Shown piece after piece: positions 1-5,103 of a DNA stretch of 5,192 bases. The DNA lies in assembly GCF_047607725.1 (NCBI RefSeq), contig NZ_JBLKSS010000222.1, positions 1-5,192 on the forward strand, given 5' to 3'. The DNA comes from JBLKSS01 sp047607725. Lineage in GTDB: Bacteria; Pseudomonadota; Gammaproteobacteria; Enterobacterales; Enterobacteriaceae. Numbering within the stretch: position 1 is the first letter of the stretch; each line of letters starts with the position of its first letter. The notes below the pieces were generated by a model, which had not been told where the DNA came from, did no database searches, and was given only the letters and a program-made list of their open reading frames with translations. Position numbers and translations under genes: made by a program.

Positions 1-339
1 CAGATTGCCGGCCAGCCGTAACCGGGCACCGGTGAACTCAATGTCGCAAGTAACGGGTTCGGCAGAGGGTAAAGGAGAACGTAAGGGTGATGGTTCGGCG
101 GTGAGTGTAACCGCCAGTAGCTCAGCCTGCTGTGTAGTGGAGATTTTAGGTTGGACACCGAACTTGCCCTGACGGTAGAGCTGGCGCCAGTTGAACAGCA
201 AATTGTCATTGATACCGTTATCCCGTGCCAACTTGGCAATGGATACGTCGGGCTGGAGCGCCTGCTCAACCAGCTTAATGTTAAAGTCCAGCGGGAAATT
301 GGGACGACGTCTTGAGGGTTTTGGTGGGGTTTGTTTCAT
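1..339 (-). CDS. tnpA: IS66-family accessory protein TnpA (partial, 3' end outside window)
   Basis: The frame opens at ATG 337-339 and stays open for 113 codons to the window edge without a stop. The protein starts MKQTPPKPSRRRPNF. It has a predicted helix-turn-helix over about residues 18-55, including the IS66 TnpA signature ARDNGINDNLLFNW at 38-51. A linker follows, then a C-terminal stretch near 97-113 (CDIEFTGARLRLAGN) that resembles the end of IS66 TnpA proteins, so roughly 10-25 residues are probably missing. TnpA is a small DNA-binding accessory protein needed with TnpB for transposition by the TnpC DDE transposase; neither partner is in view. The start is supported by the family N-terminus. 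The upstream ribosome binding site is weak (a GGGCG run), and base 345 is undetermined. Confidence 0.85.
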   Translation of the reverse strand, partial: MKQTPPKPSRRRPNFPLDFNIKLVEQALQPDVSIAKLARDNGINDNLLFNWRQLYRQGKFGVQPKISTTQQAELLAVTLTAEPSPLRSPLPSAEPVTCDIEFTGARLRLAGNL

Positions 340-348
340 GAATTNCGC

Positions 349-366
349 CCATTAAAAAAATAATGG
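349..366. promoter_or_regulatory. Short A/T hairpin in the IS66 leader
   Basis: CCATTA (349-354) pairs with TAATGG (361-366) around a loop of six A residues. It lies between the IS end and the tnpA start, 10 bases upstream of the ATG. Read on the minus strand it would form in the tnpA leader RNA and could modulate tnpA translation or transcription entering from outside. The 6-bp stem is AT-rich and may have no function. Confidence 0.3.
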
Positions 367-410
367 ACATCATCTTCAATAACTTGATGGGGAATTAACA
401 GACGGCGCTG

Positions 411-423
411 GGCGTACGCTTAC
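411..423 (-). repeat. IS66 terminal inverted repeat (outer end)
   Basis: Read inward on the minus strand, this boundary is GTAAGCGTACGCC, matching the usual GTAAGCG start of IS66-family ends. It coincides with the change from IS leader to permease coding sequence: at 425 the frame reads IVVAFATLAIHYIW, the tail of a membrane segment. The other terminal repeat is outside the window, so the full repeat length cannot be measured. Confidence 0.75.
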
Positions 424-1286
424 GATTGTGGTGGCCTTCGCGACGCTGGCGATACATTACATCTGGGGTGACGCCTCGCGGCCGTTTTGGAGTCTGGCGC
501 CGTTTCTCGACAAGCGCGATCAGCTTTTGCCGATCTTGATCGCCGCCGCCGCCGTGGCCTGTTATTCCTTCCTGGGATTCGATGCCATTACCACCCTGGC
601 CGGCGAAACGCTCGATTCTCAGTGCAGCATCCCGCACGCGATGATAATGCTTATCACCCTTAGTGGCGGCATTCTCTTTATCGTCGTTGCCTGGTGCGTG
701 CAGTTGGCCCATCCCGGCGCGACGTTTCAGAACGCCCATTCCTGCGCGGCGTTTGAAATTGCCGGTAATATCGGTGGCGATGTATTCGTCACGCTGTTTA
801 TGATAGGACTGGTATTCGGCCAGTTCTCCTCTGGTATCTCCGCCCAGGCCAGCACCAGCCGGATGCTTTACAGCCTGGGCTGCGACGGCGTGCTGCCCCG
901 CCTGCTCGGACGGGCTAGGCCGTTTTACCACGCCGGTGAACGCCATTGCGCTGTGCGCGACGGTCGCGCTGCTGGCGCTGATGATGAACGTGACCACTTC
1001 CACCTCGTTTATCAACTTCGGCGCCTTTCTGGCGTTTACCTTGGTCAATTTATCGGTCATTGGCCACTATTATCTGCTGTTAAAGCGCCGCGGCGGCTGG
1101 GACGCGCTACGTTATCTGGTGGCTCCGGCGCTCAGCGCCCTGTCCTCTTTATGGCTGCTGATAAGTTTGGATCGCACCGCCATCATGCTCGGTTCCGCCT
1201 GACTGGCGCTGGGCGCGCTGCGCCTGCTGTGGCTGCGCTTGGGCAACAAACGGCTGGCGCTGCATGCGGGCGGGGACCCGGAGTAA
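424..1286 (+). pseudogene. APC-superfamily amino acid/polyamine permease, broken (5' truncated by IS66, frameshift, in-frame stop)
   Basis: The remaining part of an APC-type inner-membrane permease, broadly like the PuuP/YeeF group. From 425 the frame encodes hydrophobic segments including LLPILIAAAAVACYSFLGFD and the family stretch FLGFDAITTLAGETLD, where active members usually read EET. It continues to STSRMLYSLGCDGVLPRLLG near 855-910. A +1 frame change near 915-924 then moves the reading to TTPVNAIALCATVALLALMM and onward. A TGA at 1200-1202 interrupts it before LALGALRLLWLRLGNKRLAL and a natural-looking TAA at 1284-1286. About eight membrane segments remain of the usual twelve. The first 150 or so residues are cut away by the IS66 insertion. 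Three independent lesions make it non-functional; the substrate cannot be assigned. Confidence 0.85.
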
Positions 1287-1419
1287 CCGGCCGTCGACCC
1301 TGCCCTGCGCCGATGGTGAGGGCCGATGGCGGCGCGGCAACGGCGCGTGCCCCCTTCAGCGGGCCGCGCCGGAAATGTTAGACTGGCCGCCCGTCATCGC
1401 TCAACGACAGAGAAACAGT

Positions 1420-2069
1420 ATGAATGAAACCACGTTGTCTGCCATCGCCATTGCCCGCGACCGGTTCACCGGCCAGATCGTGCGCGACCTGCACTTTTCG
1501 GGCTGTGATTTTTCCCGAGCCGATCTGACCGACAGCCAGTTTCTGAACTGCCGTTTTTATGATGATGATATCCACAGCGACTGCAATTCCAGCCACGCGC
1601 TGCTGCGTGACGCCAGCTTTGTCGGCTGCGATTTATCACTGGCGGATTTCCGCTATGCCGACGCGCTCGGCCTGGAAATTCGCGAATGCAAAGTCCAGGG
1701 CGCGGATTTTCGCGATGCCAATTTTATGAACAGCCTTGGCCGGCGCCGGTTCTTCTGCCGCGCTTACATCACTAAAAGCAATCTGAGTTACTGCAATTTC
1801 AGCCGGCAGACGCTGGAAAAATGCGAATTGATGAGCAACCGCTGGCGCGGTGCTGACCGGCGCTAATTTTCGCGGCTCTGATCTTTCGGGGGGCGAGCTG
1901 AACCAGATAGACTGGCAGACGGCTGATTTCACCCATTGCGATCTGACCAATGCCGACCTGGGCTGCCTCGATATCCGCCGGGTGAACCTGGAGGGGGTCA
2001 AGCTGGAGAGCTGGCAGTTGGCCGACCTTGGCGCACCAGCTTGGCATTCTGGTGGTGGATGCGCCCTGA
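1420..2069 (+). pseudogene. qnr-like: Qnr-like pentapeptide-repeat protein, two frameshifts
   Basis: The translation follows the Qnr family closely from end to end, as compared from memory with QnrB. It begins MNETTLSAIAIARDRFTG, followed by repeats such as CDFSRADL, CDLSLADF and ADFRDANF, then AYITKSNLSYCNFS and LEKCELMSNRW. Near 1846-1853 the frame moves by +1 and continues VLTGANFRGSDLSGGE, THCDLTNADLG and LDIRRVNLEGVKLESWQ. Near 2027-2033 it moves again and ends HQLGILVVDAP with TGA at 2067-2069. The restored length, about 215 residues, matches Qnr proteins. These fold into a right-handed beta-helix that mimics DNA and protects gyrase and topoisomerase IV from quinolones. The ATG at 1420 is chosen by homology; its ribosome binding site is weak, and no LexA box is visible upstream. 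A possible extended -10 (TG-T-TAGACT) lies at 1376-1384. Confidence 0.85.
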
Positions 2070-2075
2070 AACGGC

Positions 2076-2096
2076 GCCGTCGCCTTCGGTGACGGC
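2076..2096. other. GC-rich hairpin just after the qnr-like pseudogene
   Basis: GCCGTCGCC (2076-2084) and GGTGACGGC (2088-2096) pair with one G-T wobble around a three-base loop, seven bases after the qnr-like stop codon. The position suits a terminator for the plus-strand gene, but no T-run follows (AATACCCT), so intrinsic termination is doubtful. Confidence 0.35.
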
Positions 2097-2129
2097 AATA
2101 CCCTGCTCCTCCTCGCCGTCATCACAAAG

Positions 2130-2157
2130 GCCGCCGTCGGACGCCTTAGACGGCGGC
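2130..2157 (-). terminator. Probable umuDC transcription terminator
   Basis: A perfect 9-bp inverted repeat, GCCGCCGTC (2130-2138) and GACGGCGGC (2149-2157), encloses a ten-base loop. It begins 44 bases past the umuC stop on the minus strand. The minus-strand tail is CTTTGTG, a weak T-run, so termination efficiency is uncertain. It lies between two convergent genes, where a shared or bidirectional stop would be expected. Confidence 0.5.
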
Positions 2158-2201
2158 AATAACGCGCTCCTCCCCGTCGCCGACACAGGGCGGCGGCCGG
2201 C

Positions 2202-3470
2202 TCAGTTAGCTTTCACCACCGGCAGATCCGCGACACGCGTGGTATAGGCCGGCGACAGCATCTGCCGCTTCATCTGCCAACCGCGCTGTATCCCCTGTCC
2301 GGCAAACCACACTTTGCCCCTGCCGGAGTGATTGATCTCATCCAGCGCCGCCATCAGCACCTCGCTATTGGCGCGGGGCTGGTGGTCATCGAACAGGGGT
2401 AATTGCGCCACGTTCTTGCTATAAAAGTCACCCAGCATCACGCCGGCCTTCTGATAGCGCAGCCCCGGTACGAAAATACGATCCAGACAGTCGGTGGCCA
2501 GATTAACGATATCGCGGGTATCAAAGGTAGGAACGGGCAGTTTGCCGCTGGCCTGATTGCCGTAATACACCTCTCCCGGCGTGTGGGGGCTGGTTTTAAT
2601 GAATACCGCCACCATGCGGCAATATTGCCGCTCGGCGCGCAGCTTTTCCGCGGCGCGCTCGGTGTAGGCGCAAACCGCTTCGCGCAGCGCGATATAGTCG
2701 CTCACCCGCTCGCCGAAGGAGCGGGAATTGACAATCTGCTGCTTGACCGGCGCAAACTCCTCCAGCGCCAGACAAGACTCGCCGCGCAGTTCGCGCACGG
2801 TGCGTTCCAGCACCACGTTAAAATGTTTGCGAATAAAGGCGCTATGGCTGTCCGCCAGCTGGAGCGCAGTATTGATGCCCAACGCATTCAGCGCTTTGCC
2901 GATGCGCCGCCCCACTCCCCACACCTCATCCACCGGCACCAGCGCCATCAGTTTGCGCTGCCGCTCGCGGGAGGAAAGATCCACCACACCGCCGGTTTTA
3001 TGCCAGGTTTTGGCGGCATGGTTGGCGAGCTTCGCCAGGGTTTTCGTCGGCGCGATGCCGATGCCGACATGGAGGTTAGTCCATTGATGAACCCGCCGCT
3101 TGACGCTGTGGCCGAAGGCCGTGAGATCAACGCAGCGATCAACGCCGGCCAGTTTCATGAAGGCTTCATCAATGGAGTAAATCTCCACCGCCGGCGCCAT
3201 ATCTTCCAAGATGGACATCACCCTGTGGGACATATCGGCATACAGCGCGTAGTTACTGGAGAAGACGGCAATGCGGTGACGCCGGCATAATTCGCGCATC
3301 TGGAAGTACGGCACGCCCATTTTGATGCAGAGCCGTTTAGCCTCGGCGGAGCGGGCGATCACGCAACCGTCATTATTGCTTAATACCACCACCGGCGTCC
3401 CGCGCAAATCAGGCCGGAAAACCGTTTCACAGGATGCATAGAAGGAATTGACATCCGCTAGCGCAAACAT
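2202..3470 (-). CDS. umuC: DNA polymerase V catalytic subunit UmuC
   Basis: Full-length Y-family translesion DNA polymerase subunit of 422 residues, the length of E. coli UmuC. It acts with a UmuD' dimer and RecA to copy past DNA lesions in the SOS response. The N-terminus MFALADVNSFYASCETVFRP carries the metal ligand Asp6 and the steric-gate Tyr11. Asp101-Glu102 in EIYSIDEAF complete the catalytic site. A helix-hairpin-helix region lies near 183-200 (VWGVGRRIGKALNALG). The little-finger domain follows, including EEFAPVKQQIVNSRSFGERV. A beta-clamp binding motif QLPLF sits at 356-360. The ATG is two bases after the umuD stop and has no strong ribosome binding site, suggesting translational coupling. 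No stop, frameshift or missing key residue is visible, unlike most neighbouring genes. It should function if UmuD is processed. Confidence 0.97.
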   Translation of the reverse strand: MFALADVNSFYASCETVFRPDLRGTPVVVLSNNDGCVIARSAEAKRLCIKMGVPYFQMRELCRRHRIAVFSSNYALYADMSHRVMSILEDMAPAVEIYSIDEAFMKLAGVDRCVDLTAFGHSVKRRVHQWTNLHVGIGIAPTKTLAKLANHAAKTWHKTGGVVDLSSRERQRKLMALVPVDEVWGVGRRIGKALNALGINTALQLADSHSAFIRKHFNVVLERTVRELRGESCLALEEFAPVKQQIVNSRSFGERVSDYIALREAVCAYTERAAEKLRAERQYCRMVAVFIKTSPHTPGEVYYGNQASGKLPVPTFDTRDIVNLATDCLDRIFVPGLRYQKAGVMLGDFYSKNVAQLPLFDDHQPRANSEVLMAALDEINHSGRGKVWFAGQGIQRGWQMKRQMLSPAYTTRVADLPVVKAN

Positions 3471-3472
3471 GA

Positions 3473-3892
3473 TCAGGGTGCCGAATGAATAATAAAGGTC
3501 ACAACGCCGAAAATTTCGATATTGTCCTCATCCCGAATCGGTATTGGCCGATAAGCGGGGTTCATCGGGATTAAACGCGACACCGGGGTAAGCTGCAGCT
3601 GTTTGACGGTAAACTCGCCCCCTACCGATGCGATAACAATTTGCCCGTGGCGGGCGGTAATAGAACAATCCACCACCAGCATATCCTCTTCATTAATAAA
3701 CCCTTCTATCATCGAATCGCCGGTGACGCGCACAAAATAGGTGGCGGCCGGATGACTAACGCAGAGTTGGTTAAGATCAATACGGTTCTCAATATAATCC
3801 TGCGCCGGGCTGGGGAAGCCGGCCGGCACTCGTTCGACAAACAGGGAAAGCGGCATAATGCCGGCGGCATCATCTGCGCGAAAAAAGAGCAT
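3473..3892 (-). CDS. umuD: DNA polymerase V accessory subunit UmuD (self-cleaving)
   Basis: 139 residues, the same length as E. coli UmuD. It belongs to the S24/LexA self-cleaving family: RecA filaments trigger cutting of its N-terminal arm to give UmuD', which joins UmuC in polymerase V. The nucleophile Ser60 (VTGDSMIEG) and the general base Lys97 (EFTVKQLQ) are both present. The cleavage site is Ala24-Gly25 (VPAGFPSP); E. coli UmuD has Cys24-Gly25, while LexA and many repressors have Ala-Gly. The C-terminus IEIFGVVTFII is a family hallmark. The ATG at 3890-3892 is preceded by GGAGT (complement of 3901-3905) nine bases upstream. It is the first gene of an operon with umuC and is controlled by the LexA box at 3917-3936. 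It looks intact. Confidence 0.97.
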   Translation of the reverse strand: MLFFRADDAAGIMPLSLFVERVPAGFPSPAQDYIENRIDLNQLCVSHPAATYFVRVTGDSMIEGFINEEDMLVVDCSITARHGQIVIASVGGEFTVKQLQLTPVSRLIPMNPAYRPIPIRDEDNIEIFGVVTFIIHSAP

Positions 3893-3900
3893 ACTTCATG

Positions 3901-3905
3901 ACTCC
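3901..3905 (-). promoter_or_regulatory. umuD ribosome binding site
   Basis: On the minus strand this reads GGAGT, nine bases before the umuD ATG. It supports that start over the ATG seven bases upstream (3897-3899), which is in another frame and encodes no UmuD-like sequence. Confidence 0.7.
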
Positions 3906-3912
3906 GAATGTT

Positions 3913-3940
3913 TCTTTACTGTGTTTTCATACAGTGTAAA
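3913..3940 (-). promoter_or_regulatory. umuDC promoter
   Basis: On the minus strand a -35-like TTTACA (3940-3935) and a -10-like TAAAGA (3918-3913) are separated by 16 bases. The LexA box fills the space between them, so repressor would block polymerase directly. Neither hexamer is perfect, and the transcription start has not been mapped. Confidence 0.6.
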
Positions 3941-3942
3941 CA
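3915..3942 (+). promoter_or_regulatory. Possible divergent plus-strand promoter mirrored on the umuDC promoter
   Basis: TTTACT (3915-3920), a 16-base gap and TAAACA (3937-3942) form a plus-strand image of the umuDC promoter. Both use the same LexA operator. GGAGT at 3944-3948 mirrors the umuD ribosome binding site and lies nine bases before a GTG (3958) that opens a frame of only nine codons (MKRSRSDKR, stop at 3985-3987). No recognisable product lies downstream. This may simply be sequence symmetry. Confidence 0.3.
3917..3936. promoter_or_regulatory. LexA operator (SOS box) of umuDC
   Basis: TACTGTGTTTTCATACAGTG matches the enterobacterial SOS box TACTGT-N8-ACAGTA at every outer position but the last. 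It keeps the essential CTG-N10-CAG spacing (CTG 3919-3921, CAG 3932-3934). It is centred 33-34 bases before the umuD start and overlaps the promoter, as in other enterobacterial umuDC operons, so tight LexA repression with induction by DNA damage is expected. Confidence 0.93.
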
Positions 3943-3996
3943 TGGAGTATTAGACTTGTGAAGCGAAGCCGGAGCGACAAACGGTAGGTGCTTGAA

Positions 3997-4024
3997 GCGG
4001 CGAAAATTATAATTTTATTGCCGC
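3997..4024. other. Stem-loop with AT-rich core
   Basis: GCGGC (3997-4001) pairs with GCCGC (4020-4024), enclosing an inner perfect repeat AAAATT (4003-4008) and AATTTT (4011-4016) with a small internal bulge. The structure can form on either strand. No T-run follows, so it is not a standard terminator. It lies where a divergent transcript from the LexA region would run. Confidence 0.35.
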
Positions 4025-4037
4025 AAGCGGTCACGAC

Positions 4038-4057
4038 AATAAAAGGCGCAATGCGCC
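4038..4057 (-). terminator. Intrinsic terminator, minus strand
   Basis: On the minus strand GGCGC and GCGCC (4057-4053 and 4049-4045) form a compact GC stem with a three-base loop, followed at once by TTTTATT (4044-4038). It lies about 180 bases past the stop of the UmuD'-like gene and before the umuDC promoter. It would therefore separate the two transcripts and leave umuDC under its own LexA-controlled promoter. The stem is only five base pairs. Confidence 0.6.
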
Positions 4058-4234
4058 GGAATAGCTGTTAATCCAGCGCATAATCACTCACGGCGATTAT
4101 TGTAAACGCAGCGGTACAGGACAAGAAAAAGCGGGGTTAAAAGAAGCGCGGATAAATTCTTTTTCACGCCCTCTCTCCGGAAAAAAGAGAGACGAGCGCA
4201 CATCCGGCAGAAGGAATTGATTATGATTATTTTA

Positions 4235-4594
4235 CTATTGTGCCGACTCGCCGTTCACCGTATAGATTAAAATTCCCCAGCAGATAATACCGCTTTGTAC
4301 GGTATCGTCATCCGGCCACTGCAGGATGTCGTCCGGCGCGTCAAGATTTTCCAGGTATTTCTCCGGCCGCTGCCGCCGCAAGGAGAGATCTTCGCCGGTT
4401 TGGATGACCACAATACTGCCGTCCCGCGACTCCGCAGCCGGGTCGACCACCAGTAGCGCGCCGGCGCGGATGCCGCAGGTGACGCTCGCCTCGCAGGCGC
4501 GCATCAAATAGGTGGCGTTTGCTTCGCCATAGTAGAGGGTCTCCAGCAGAACCCGATGTCCGTTATTCGCCAGGGTAGAAGGACGTTCATTCAT
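4235..4594 (-). CDS. UmuD'-like / S24-fold protein lacking the catalytic lysine
   Basis: 119 residues; I do not recognise a named family member. The protein aligns with UmuD of this window from just after the cleavage site. HRVLLETLYYGEANATYLMR matches NRIDLNQLCVSHPAATYFVR. GALLVVDPAAESRDGSIVVI matches DMLVVDCSITARHGQIVIA. The C-terminal CWGILIYTVN matches the FGVVTFII hallmark. A Ser (Ser37, in ACEASVTCG) falls at the nucleophile position, but the base Lys97 of UmuD aligns with Arg73 (DLSLRRQ), and the N-terminal arm with its cleavage site is absent. It resembles a ready-made UmuD', as with the phage P1 protein HumD, or a non-catalytic S24 domain. The ATG at 4592-4594 follows AAGG (4606-4603) by eight bases. 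It lies upstream of umuDC on the same strand. The frame is intact. Partnership with UmuC is inference. Confidence 0.7.
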   Translation of the reverse strand: MNERPSTLANNGHRVLLETLYYGEANATYLMRACEASVTCGIRAGALLVVDPAAESRDGSIVVIQTGEDLSLRRQRPEKYLENLDAPDDILQWPDDDTVQSGIICWGILIYTVNGESAQ

Positions 4595-4808
4595 CGCGNC
4601 CGCCTTGTTGGTTATGTATATATATATATATATATAGGCTAGTATAAACGGCGGACCCTGTGAAGTAAGTGAGCACTTGCAACCAATGTAGTTCGGACAA
4701 ATTCGTTCCCACATGCCCAAAATTCCCGCCGGCGCCGCATTTTCGCCGCCAATGCCGGCGATAAGCGGTATATGACGAAAGTAAGACAAGAAAACAATAG
4801 GCGCCAGG
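4595..4808. other. Leader of the UmuD'-like gene and unassigned DNA
   Basis: Next to the start codon are the ribosome binding site AAGG, an undetermined base (4599) and the (TA)10 tract. Further upstream, the minus strand has a good -10 candidate TATACT (complement of 4640-4645), but no clear -35 element sits at the proper distance. The rest, toward 4808, shows no conserved coding sequence in any frame that I can recognise. It may be the decayed end of the adjacent TetR-type gene. Confidence 0.4.
4617..4636. repeat. (TA)10 dinucleotide tract
   Basis: Ten uninterrupted TA units lie 22 bases upstream of the UmuD'-like start codon. Such tracts are rare in bacterial chromosomes and change length by slipped-strand replication. 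At this position a change would alter promoter spacing or the mRNA leader, but not the reading frame of the 119-residue protein. Confidence 0.9.
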
Positions 4809-5051
4809 CAGTGGGCGTTGGAGGTTGGCGGCAGACAAAGGATAACGGCGGACAATCGCCGGCCCGGGTGATCGGCTGCAATAGAGGTACAATTCATAGC
4901 TCAACAGTAAATTCCTCTCCAACGTGGCCTCATCGCCGTAGATGATATCCACGATAGCCTCCCCCACCTCTTCAGCGTTGCGTGCGACCCCGAGCCGAGC
5001 CGCATAATTCGCCGACATCGCGACGGCAAACTGGCTAAACGCGTCTTTAAG
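4809..5051 (-). pseudogene. TetR/AcrR-family regulator, C-terminal fragment
   Basis: On the minus strand from 5051 the frame reads LKDAFSQFAVAMSANYAARL, then ARNAEEVGEAIVDIIYGDEA, then TLERNLLLSYELYLYCSR. This is the ligand-binding domain pattern of TetR-type repressors; YbjK/RcdA-like proteins have a similar YELY stretch. The N-terminal DNA-binding helix-turn-helix is missing. Sequence upstream of 5052 changes abruptly to IS66-like DNA, at a GTAAGCG that coincides with a codon boundary. Family resemblance fades after about CSRSPGPAIVRRY, and the last helices are not recognisable, so the left limit is approximate. The frame stays open well beyond, but its sequence there looks random and includes translated TA repeats. 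Its ligand and targets are unknown. Confidence 0.65.
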
Positions 5052-5103
5052 GTAAGCGCCCCGTGGAAGACGTCTTGAATTATTGGTGGGTTTGTTGTAT
5101 GAG
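5052..5103 (-). mobile_element. Small IS66-type relic (internally deleted)
   Basis: Two pieces of evidence lie together. GTAAGCG at 5052-5058 is the typical IS66 outer end. Just beyond it, 5067-5103 on the minus strand matches the first codons of the tnpA at the left of the window at about 29 of 38 aligned columns, including a perfect TCAAGACGTC (5067-5076). A complete IS66 would have several genes between these two parts, so this would be an internally deleted remnant. CGCTTAT at 5123-5129 might be its other end, but the flanking bases show no 8-bp duplication. The AT-rich 5130-5192 beyond is unassigned. Confidence 0.5.

Larger units (their letters stand above)
1..423 (-). mobile_element. 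IS66-family insertion sequence, one end (partial)
   Basis: This is the tnpA-proximal end of an IS66-family element that runs off the left edge of the window. Two things support it. The minus-strand reading frame starting at 339 encodes an IS66 TnpA-type helix-turn-helix protein. The outer end at 411-423 reads inward as GTAAGCGTACGCC, and IS66-family ends typically begin GTAAGCG. Permease sequence resumes immediately at 424. IS66 elements usually carry tnpA, tnpB and tnpC and duplicate 8 bp at the target. The adjacent 8 bases here are GATTGTGG (424-431), but the partner copy lies outside the window. Whether the rest of the element is intact cannot be seen. Confidence 0.85.
3949..4234. other. 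Gene-free interval between umuDC and the UmuD'-like gene
   Basis: No convincing protein or structural RNA gene is visible on either strand over about 290 bases. It holds the AT-cored hairpin at 3997-4024, a terminator-like hairpin at 4038-4057, and a short inverted repeat CTCTCT/AGAGAG at 4171-4191. On the plus strand, AAGG (4211-4214) precedes an ATG at 4223 that opens only 15 codons before TAA at 4268-4270. I do not call that a gene. The interval could be leftover DNA from a decayed gene or a leader or trailer of the flanking transcripts. Confidence 0.5.

Noticed and set aside
395..1060. A 221-codon minus-strand frame across the IS end and permease
   Set aside because: It straddles the IS66/permease junction and has low-complexity, non-family sequence; the plus-strand permease explains the DNA.
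2403..3290. A 295-codon plus-strand frame opposite umuC
   Set aside because: It is antisense to a fully conserved umuC, has no recognisable domains and looks like a GC-driven shadow.
4171..4191. CTCTCT/AGAGAG hairpin as a terminator of the UmuD'-like gene
   Set aside because: On the minus strand the T-run is inside the loop and not after the stem, so it does not have terminator form; the hairpin at 4038-4057 fits better.
4223..4270. A 15-codon plus-strand frame after AAGGAATTGATT
   Set aside because: A ribosome binding site-like sequence is present, but the peptide overlaps the end of the UmuD'-like gene, is very short and has no support from homology.
4613..4640. The TA tract as a second LexA box
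   Set aside because: The AT core resembles the middle of the SOS consensus, but the essential CTG and CAG ends are absent.
4235..4897. A 220-codon minus-strand frame running through the UmuD'-like gene and the TA tract
   Set aside because: The part before 4594 is low in family resemblance, contains translated TA repeats (YIYIYIYI) and an undetermined base; the ATG at 4592-4594 with AAGG upstream is the better start.
4587..5018. A 143-codon minus-strand frame as a complete TetR gene
   Set aside because: TetR resemblance begins before its first ATG (at 5051) and fades by about 4850; the rest runs into non-conserved DNA and the TA tract, so it is a fragment.
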